Assembly (NCBI RefSeq): GCF_027409185.1
Contig: NC_084461.1
Coordinates: 187,276,001-187,340,000 of the forward strand
Source of the DNA: Cynocephalus volans
Taxonomy: Eukaryota; Chordata; Mammalia; Dermoptera; Cynocephalidae
Direction of reading: 5' to 3'
DNA: 64,000 bases
The notes under the pieces are model-generated. The model was not told the DNA's origin. It was given only the letters and a program-made list of their open reading frames with translations, and searched no databases. Made by a program: the position numbers and the translations under genes. Numbering within the stretch: position 1 is the first letter of the stretch; every line of letters begins with the position of its first letter. Shown one piece after another: positions 58,301-64,000 of the stretch.

Positions 58301-60172
58301 CAGATACGGAGGTGTGACAGACTCCACACGAGGCATTTCACGCCATCACAGACGCAGCTTCTGCCTGGGAGCCACACGCCCCAGGCTCGTCTACTGTTGT
58401 CTACCTGAGAGGCCCTCACCCAGCCTGGGACTTAATTCAACCAGTCTGGAAGTTATTGGAACCCTGTTCTCAGAACTCAGTACTCCCCCAGCTGAGGGCC
58501 CTCAATCCACAGCCGGGAGGGGGCCTGGTTATCACCCCCTGCTCAGCGCCTGTGGTCACCTGGGAGAAAGGGAGTTGGACCCTCAAGCCTTGACCCTTCA
58601 GAGTTGCTGAGTGTCTCAGCCTTGACTGGCCTTCCCGAGCTCCTCTTTGGGAGCTGTTATCCAAACAAGGGGCAGCGATGTGCTTTGCCAAACGCATCCT
58701 ACAAGCAGCCAGTCTCTTTCCTCCCAAGGACTGGGCAGAGGGACTGGGGATGCCCATGGGATTGGTAATCAACATTTGTCCCTCGGAACTCTCTCGGAAG
58801 AGAACTGGATGAGGTCCAGGGTGCTATTGCTCCCAAACAGGGGGAACCATGAGGATCTGCTGGTTTGGGGGAGGAGATACTGGATAAGACTTTCTTTTCA
58901 ACCAAAGGCATTCCACTAACTGCTTTACAGTCTTGAGTCCCAGGCCAGTACCTATGGATCTGCCGCTGGCTTTTGAAGTGCCACAAGACATTCCAAGGTG
59001 TGGCTCTGCCATAGTCTACTGAGCTGTTCCTCGACTGTCACTATCACTCTCAATGCTGTCATGACATCCTGTAGAAGTCCCTTAGCATGAGTTTCTCCAT
59101 GGTGGCTACCAGAAGAAGGATGACTGGGTGCATTGTTACCTCAAACTACCCTCCAAACAGCCATCCCATTTACACTCCTATCAGCAGTATAAGTGAGTAT
59201 CTGGCTCCCCAAACCCTCAACAACACTGAATACCACACTTCTAAATTTTTGCCATTCTTATTAGGTGAAAATTGGTATGTCATTCTGGTTTTAATTTGCA
59301 TTTCCCAAACACATGGGTTGGAGCAGTCTTAAAACCCTCCAACCAGAACATACACATTGTAAGGCAGGGACTGGATCTTAACCATCTCTTCTTCTCTTTA
59401 CAGCCCATGCAACAGTACTGGACATAAATTAGCGGTTCAAGCAACAGCCTATGCACGCCTCAGGAGTTACTGCGAGGGACAAGGCTTTACATAGCTCTGT
59501 GTTCCTAGCACCAGGCACTAGGTAAACAACAGGCACTCAGTAAATATTGAGGTGTGGCTGGTGAAAACAGCAGCTACTCTGGATACCACCAGCACAGAGG
59601 TGACAGAAGATTGTTGGCAGGTGTAATGTGAGTTCATGGGGACAGGATAAGATGTCCATTTACTTCTTTGTTCCTACCTTCCCCCGCTCCAAACCGTATA
59701 TCCCAGTCTTGCCTGTCAGAAGCTAGAGGACCCTGGCCCCGATTTTCTGATAGCAAAGGCAGTTGACCAAATCCTCAGATTTGCAACTTGAAGCGCAACC
59801 CAGCAGTTTCCCTGCAACCTCCCCAGAGCTCTGCACAGCCACAAATGAGCCCTCAGATCTTGGCAGGCCCCACACTCCTTTGTCCTCTGCAAAGCTCTCC
59901 TGAGAAATGCCCTCTTCCTGTCTGGGAGCAGCCTGAGCCAGACACAGACTCCAGGCAACAAGCTTGACTGAGCAGCAGCTTTTAATTTCACAGCTCGCCT
60001 TGCCCAGAGCCCAGCTCTGACAGATGCCACCAATAAACACAGCTCAGCGACATCAGGTGAAGCTAGAAGTCGCTTCATCCCCAGCCCAGCATTTACAAGC
60101 CCCATTGTCGTCCATCTGCCCACCCCAGGGCTTTGGGATGGTGTGCGTGGTGGGGTGTGGGGTGTGTGTGTG

Positions 60173-60216
<44 letters not shown>

Positions 60217-63200
60217 CAGTTTTTTTGTGATAACTCAGACACAATTCAATTCACCCATTTAAAGTGTATAATTCAGTGATTTTTTCGTATATTCACAGAG
60301 TTGTGCAACTATCACCACAATCAATATTAGAACCTTGTCACGCCCAAAAGAAATTACACCCGTAAGCAGTCATTCTCTGGGCCCATTTTGCCATAGAAAT
60401 AAAGCTTGTAGGGGCTTATGGCTTTTTTTATGAGCAGACAATAGAAGCCCCGGGAAGAGCGGGTGCACACGTGGCCAGAGTGTAGGGATGGCATGTCCTG
60501 GTATCTGGGGATCATGCCAGGGAGAGCATCACTCCTCCCTCAGGACATTTTTAACCATGTTTGTAAGTGTGCATGAGGTTATGTGCACCAGCCACTGTTC
60601 AACCCCAGGCCATTTCTAGCTTTGTGCTTCGGGTTATCTGGACGCTGGGGGAATGGCTTCTACACTGAGGATCCCTCTGTGCCTGCCACCCCCTCCATAT
60701 TTGTGTACAAGAACACACCCCTACGGAGGCTAGTTAGAGTGGCACGGTGGGCTGGCTCACTAGAAAGGCCAACATGATCACAGATTATTCATCCTGGCCC
60801 AGAACTAACTGTAGACCACATCAGGCTGTTTTGCCTGTCTGTCAATCACCACCCATCCTAGTTCCAGGGCTGCTCTCCCTTGTTGGGAACCATGTCACCC
60901 CCACATTCAGTCCAGGCAGTTTGGGTGGAGCTGAGGAATATAACCGAACATATGACCAGGAGCCAGCCATTAGGGTCCTGCAACCCTCTAGCAACAATGA
61001 TTGGCTTGGATTTTACCATGTGATGTAAGCCTGGCCAACGGGAAGTCTGTCTCCAGATTCCACCTGGATCTGTGGGGGTGGGGAAAGGGGCTCTCTCCTC
61101 TGGGGTTGTTGATCCAGTAGGAGGTGGTCTGGGCAGCTGGGGGTCAATGCAGGGGGGAAAAAAAAAGGAGGTGGAGGGGGTTATTAACATTGCTCGAGCC
61201 TTTTTCACCTCATTGACTCTCCCAGTTATATGCACCCATATTAGGTGGGTTTAGTCTCTATTGGGCGGGTTCCATCCTTTGCAAAAGTTACAAGGGAAGC
61301 TGACTTGTTGAAGGCGCTAACTGAGCTAATGAGCTACATCTCACATGGGAAGCATTAGACACAAACCAAGGGTGGTTCCATCCCCTGAAGAGGAAGTCCC
61401 TAGGCCTGCTTTCCTGACCACACCTCCTATCCCTGTTCAGGGCTCAGATGCAACCAGGAACAGGACAAAAGAGCCGCAGTCAGACCAAAACAGTTCAGTA
61501 AACTTCCAGAAAGCCCATATGGTTCAGCTCCCCTGTCTCCAGAAGACCAGTATGGCCAAGTGGACCTTTCCTCATTGCAGAGCTCGGGTTTCATTCATTT
61601 CAACGAAGAACATGGGGTGTTTACTGGGTACCAACCCTGAGCTCCAGAGCTGCCCCTGGGATGCTTCAGAGATGAGAAAGATAGAGTTCATCCCATTCTG
61701 GACCCCTCCTGCCCTCCTCACATGCTCTCTTGCAATGGGTTCTTGGCTATTCCCCGGTATGGGGCCAAGCAGGAAAGGAAACCTCAAAGGCATCTCCCTT
61801 GCCCGCCCCCAGGATAAATCAGCTCTGAGAGGGAGCTGGGGGAGGTTGGAGGTTAAACCTCCAACAGGTTTTAGTTTCCCAGATTCAACCCACCTGCCTT
61901 CCCCCCCCCCCCCTACAGATTGGCCACAGCTCCTGTAGTCATTCTAGAGGATGAAGCACCTATTTGGGCACACTGGTCCATTCCAGACTTTACTCACCCA
62001 TCCAAACCCCCGCCCCCAGCCAGCATGTGGAGACAGACCTGGAGGAATGGTTCCATTACAACTTAAGATTCCCTAGGGCCGGCCCGTGGCTCACTTGGGA
62101 GTGCGGTGCTGATAACACCAAGGCCACGGGTTTGGATCACTATATAGGGATGGCCGGTTAGCTCAATGGGAGAGCGTGGTGCTGACAACACCAAGTCAAG
62201 GGTTAAAATCCCCTTACTGGTCATCTTTAAAAAAAAAAAAAAAAAAAAAAAAGGAAAAGCAGGCAAGGCAAAAAGGAGACTCAGATAAAATAGTGGGACT
62301 TCTTGCCTTCAGAGATGGAGTCGGTGGGTGTGGACAAGAGAACCCCCAATATGGCCTAGATTCATTCAGCGATACTGTGACACAATCACTCCCCGAGGGG
62401 ATCCTGAAACAGCTCAAAGAGGGGACATGACTTGCCCAAGGTCACAGATCTGCTCAGTGACAGCACTGAGACTGGAACCCAGGAATCTTCACTCCCAGCC
62501 TGGCCTCCTTCGTCTCCAGCATCATCTCTTTGACAGAGCACAAGACCCTCATCACCTGTCCACTCTCCTCCCCTCTCCTTGTGGAGGACCATCCACTCTT
62601 GTCATCAAAATCCATTTGTCCTTCTGGTAACAATATCCCATTTTCCTCTGGGGAACCATTCCCTGCCTGACACCACTTCTATGCTTCTAATGACAGCTAC
62701 TGGGGTGGGCATGAGGCCCAAGGCTGGCCAATCACAGCAGTGCTTTCTCTGGCAACAGTGACTGATTGGTTCATGGATAGGCACCACATGATCGAGCCAG
62801 TGCCTGGGCCCAGCCAACGGGACCCAGGGAGACTCTTGGAAGACAGGAATGTGTCCTGTTTGCTGGGAACGCTAGAAATCATGACGGGAGCCTGGAGCTG
62901 CTGGGTGCCCCTGCATGGAGCCTGAAAATAAGACAACACATTGGAAGGCAGAGGTGAGAGATGGAGAGAAACTGGGTCCTGATGACACTGTCTGAACACC
63001 TGGATTAAGCCTTACCTGAAGTCAACCCAATGGACCTGTTCTTTTTATGAGAAAATAGGTTTCCTGTCACGTTAAACCAGTCTGAGTTAAGGTTTCTGTT
63101 GCTCAGAAGCAAGAGACTGACCATAACAAGTGACGCTGCCTCAGCATCAGACCCAGTTTTCCTCCTCCCCGGGTCAACAGTCACAGAGTCCTGCGCAGGC

Positions 63201-63379
63201 CAAGGGCAGCAGCCCTCACAGGACTCCCTCCATGACAGACTTCTCTTTGGCTCCCTCTGTGGCCCCCACAAAGCCAGGCCCCCAGTTACCTTGAGCCATT
63301 GCTGATGAGAATACTCTCCCGAATCGTCAGGGTGCAGTAATACCACACCAGCAGGAAGTTGAAGACTTCGTCCGTCACT
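53127..63379 (-). CDS. TMEM120B: TMEM120B, partial: last seven coding exons
   Basis: Seven exons (90+66+62+93+65+69+114 nt) join in frame to the C-terminal ~185 residues, against 339 aa in human, so about 154 N-terminal residues including the coiled coil lie beyond 64000. TMEM120 proteins are multi-pass membrane proteins of the nuclear envelope/ER; TMEM120A (TACAN) has a coenzyme-A-binding fold, and the B paralogue is linked to fat-cell differentiation. Hydrophobic segments seen: [68 protein letters not shown]. The tail is basic, ending [12 protein letters not shown]. The [20 protein letters not shown] loop and EGFQSWMW favour TMEM120B, as does its place next to RHOF. No defect seen. Confidence 0.95.
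53643..53711 (-). CDS. TMEM120B: TMEM120B exon, [13 protein letters not shown] segment
   Basis: Acceptor CTCCAG|TTCTGG, donor CAG|GTATGG. 69 nt, 23 codons, phase 0. Confidence 0.94.
54021..54085 (-). CDS. TMEM120B: TMEM120B exon, [14 protein letters not shown] segment
   Basis: Acceptor CCACAG|AAGGCT, donor CAC|GTGAGT. 65 nt, [20 protein letters not shown] then H. Confidence 0.94.
54538..54625 (+). repeat. t-SINE monomer
   Basis: 'gactggttagctcagttgg' A box and 'gggttcagttcccc' B box, then an A-rich tail. In a TMEM120B intron. Older-looking than the dimer copies. Confidence 0.75.
55077..55169 (-). CDS. TMEM120B: TMEM120B exon, [12 protein letters not shown] segment
   Basis: Acceptor CTGCAG|GCTGTG, donor GTGG|GTGAGT. 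93 nt; frame differs from the longest open frame here, and the phase from the neighbours fixes it. Confidence 0.93.
55324..55353. repeat. (CA)n microsatellite
   Basis: Fifteen perfect CA units in a TMEM120B intron. Confidence 0.9.
56356..56417 (-). CDS. TMEM120B: TMEM120B exon, [13 protein letters not shown] segment
   Basis: Acceptor CTCCAG|GCCTAAT, donor CAGA|GTGAGT. 62 nt, [20 protein letters not shown]. Confidence 0.93.
56939..57004 (-). CDS. TMEM120B: TMEM120B exon, [17 protein letters not shown] segment
   Basis: Acceptor CCTGAG|GATTAA, donor ACTTG|GTGAGT. 66 nt; completes the split Arg codon and ends with TG of a Trp codon. Contains the conserved [10 protein letters not shown]. Confidence 0.93.
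57365..57730 (+). repeat. Ancient dispersed repeat, family not named
   Basis: 'tgactgtatttggaggtgggccctttaag', 'catgtgaggacacagtg', 'ctccagaactgtgagaaaataattgtctgttgtt', 'tgtggtattttgctatggcagccc': a familiar mammalian repeat that I cannot name safely. Confidence 0.55.
57735..58262 (+). repeat. LINE-2 3' end, interrupted by a SINE
   Basis: 'agggcctttgtacttgccattctctctgc' ... 'aaagaggccttccctgacc', then after the SINE 'ataaactccagaagagtagggatc' ... 'gctgctcaataaacttgttgg'. Confidence 0.8.
57917..58070 (-). repeat. GC-rich tRNA-related SINE, minus orientation
   Basis: Same family as 38525. Perfect 16-bp duplication ccatttcattttcttt at 57901-57916 and 58071-58086. T-rich head is its A tail. 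Confidence 0.9.
59085..59330 (+). repeat. L1M-type LINE remnant
   Basis: 'cccatttacactcctatcagcagtataagtg' and 'tggttttaatttgcatttccc' are typical old L1 text. Confidence 0.65.
60156..60214. repeat. (GT)n microsatellite
   Basis: Interrupted then perfect GT run of about 40 bp, next to an L1M remnant (60222-60400, 'taaagtgtataattcagtg'). Confidence 0.9.
62076..62252 (+). repeat. t-SINE dimer with A tail
   Basis: Two tRNA-Ile-like units in tandem: the left unit (ggccggcccgtggctcac) is joined by 'cactatatagggat' to the right unit (ggccggttagctcaatggg), then a 24-nt A tail. No clear target duplication seen. Confidence 0.9.
63290..63379 (-). CDS. TMEM120B: TMEM120B exon, [10 protein letters not shown] segment
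   Basis: Acceptor GCCAG|AGTGACG, donor TCAAG|GTAACT. 90 nt, with split Arg codons at both ends. First TMEM120B exon in the window; it encodes the transmembrane segment with [20 protein letters not shown]. Confidence 0.93.
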
Positions 63380-64000
63380 CTGGCATGAAGAAACAGCCCC
63401 AGGGAGGGGAACAGGCATGAGACCCAGGGACAGCTGTCCCATCCTCACCCCAACAAAGCAGCAAACCAGGATGTGGGCTGCCCACAGCAGACGCTGCCTC
63501 TGGAAACCCCTGACGCCCCAGGAAGGCAGGTGGCATTTGGCCTCCTTGCTGTCCTCTCTCCCCCTAGAATGCCTGTCCCCCTCCCCACCCTCCTACCTGA
63601 ATCCTCCCTGTGCTTCAGGCTCTAGCTGAGGTTTCACCTCCTTCCCTGATCACCCAGCCCAGGGCAACCTGTCTCTCTTCTAATTCTTCCTGTCTGATGT
63701 GAAATTTCTAGGGGGATGGTAATAGAATGACTTTCAGAACAGGAGACTTAATATTCTGAGCTGTCTGCATGGCTAAGATGTAAACTCCCTCTATCCCTTA
63801 AACCATCTGTTAGCTTTGTCACACATACAGAACAATTCTCACAGGCTGTATAGTCTGTAAGACTAACTTAAGCAAGACTCTACCTCCTCTAGGTGACCAC
63901 AGCCCAGAGCTGGGCTGAGCAGGCCTTAGAGGCGGACAGAACCACGCTCATGAGTCCTGCCAAGCAGTGGGCAGAATAGAGGGATGCAGGTATGCTGTGT

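Overview
This is mammalian nuclear DNA: split genes with GT-AG introns, CpG-island promoters, and many ancient MIR, L2, L1M and hAT-type repeats. The youngest repeats are built from tRNA-Ile-like units (monomers and dimers with A and B boxes, A tails and target-site duplications). That architecture matches the t-SINE (CYN) family known from colugos (Dermoptera), so a flying lemur such as Galeopterus or Cynocephalus is my best guess. This is an inference. The gene order is the conserved SETD1B - RHOF - TMEM120B block of human 12q24.31, shown here in reverse orientation.

Layout. 1-3.9 kb: intergenic and repeat-rich, beyond the SETD1B 3' end. 3.9-28.7 kb: SETD1B on the minus strand, complete, with a ~2.4 kb 3' UTR, 16 coding exons joining into an open frame of 5,919 nt (1,972 codons plus stop), and a probable noncoding first exon in a CpG island. 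28.7-39.3 kb: gene-free by protein criteria. It holds duplicated CCAAT elements, a second CpG island and at least one well-formed noncoding exon, which fits the divergent lncRNA (LINC01089) known at this place in human. 39.66-50.2 kb: RHOF on the plus strand, complete, five coding exons, 213 aa. 50.2-53.1 kb: convergent 3' ends of RHOF and TMEM120B. 53.1-63.4 kb: the last seven coding exons of TMEM120B on the minus strand; the first ~154 codons lie beyond the right edge.

SETD1B is the catalytic subunit of a COMPASS H3K4 methyltransferase. RHOF (Rif) is a filopodial Rho GTPase. TMEM120B is a nuclear-envelope/ER membrane protein. They are neighbours but there is no reason to think they share a pathway. 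All exon joins were made by hand from splice sites and frame, and every phase closes.

The most interesting observations are: an AT-AC (U12-type) intron in SETD1B; two very short SETD1B introns that are stop-free and in frame, one of them directly before the SET core; a splicing-completed uORF ending 4 nt before the SETD1B start; a transposon-borne, bidirectional poly(A) signal between the convergent RHOF and TMEM120B genes; and CTCF-like motifs facing each other across RHOF. I found no wholly new gene system.
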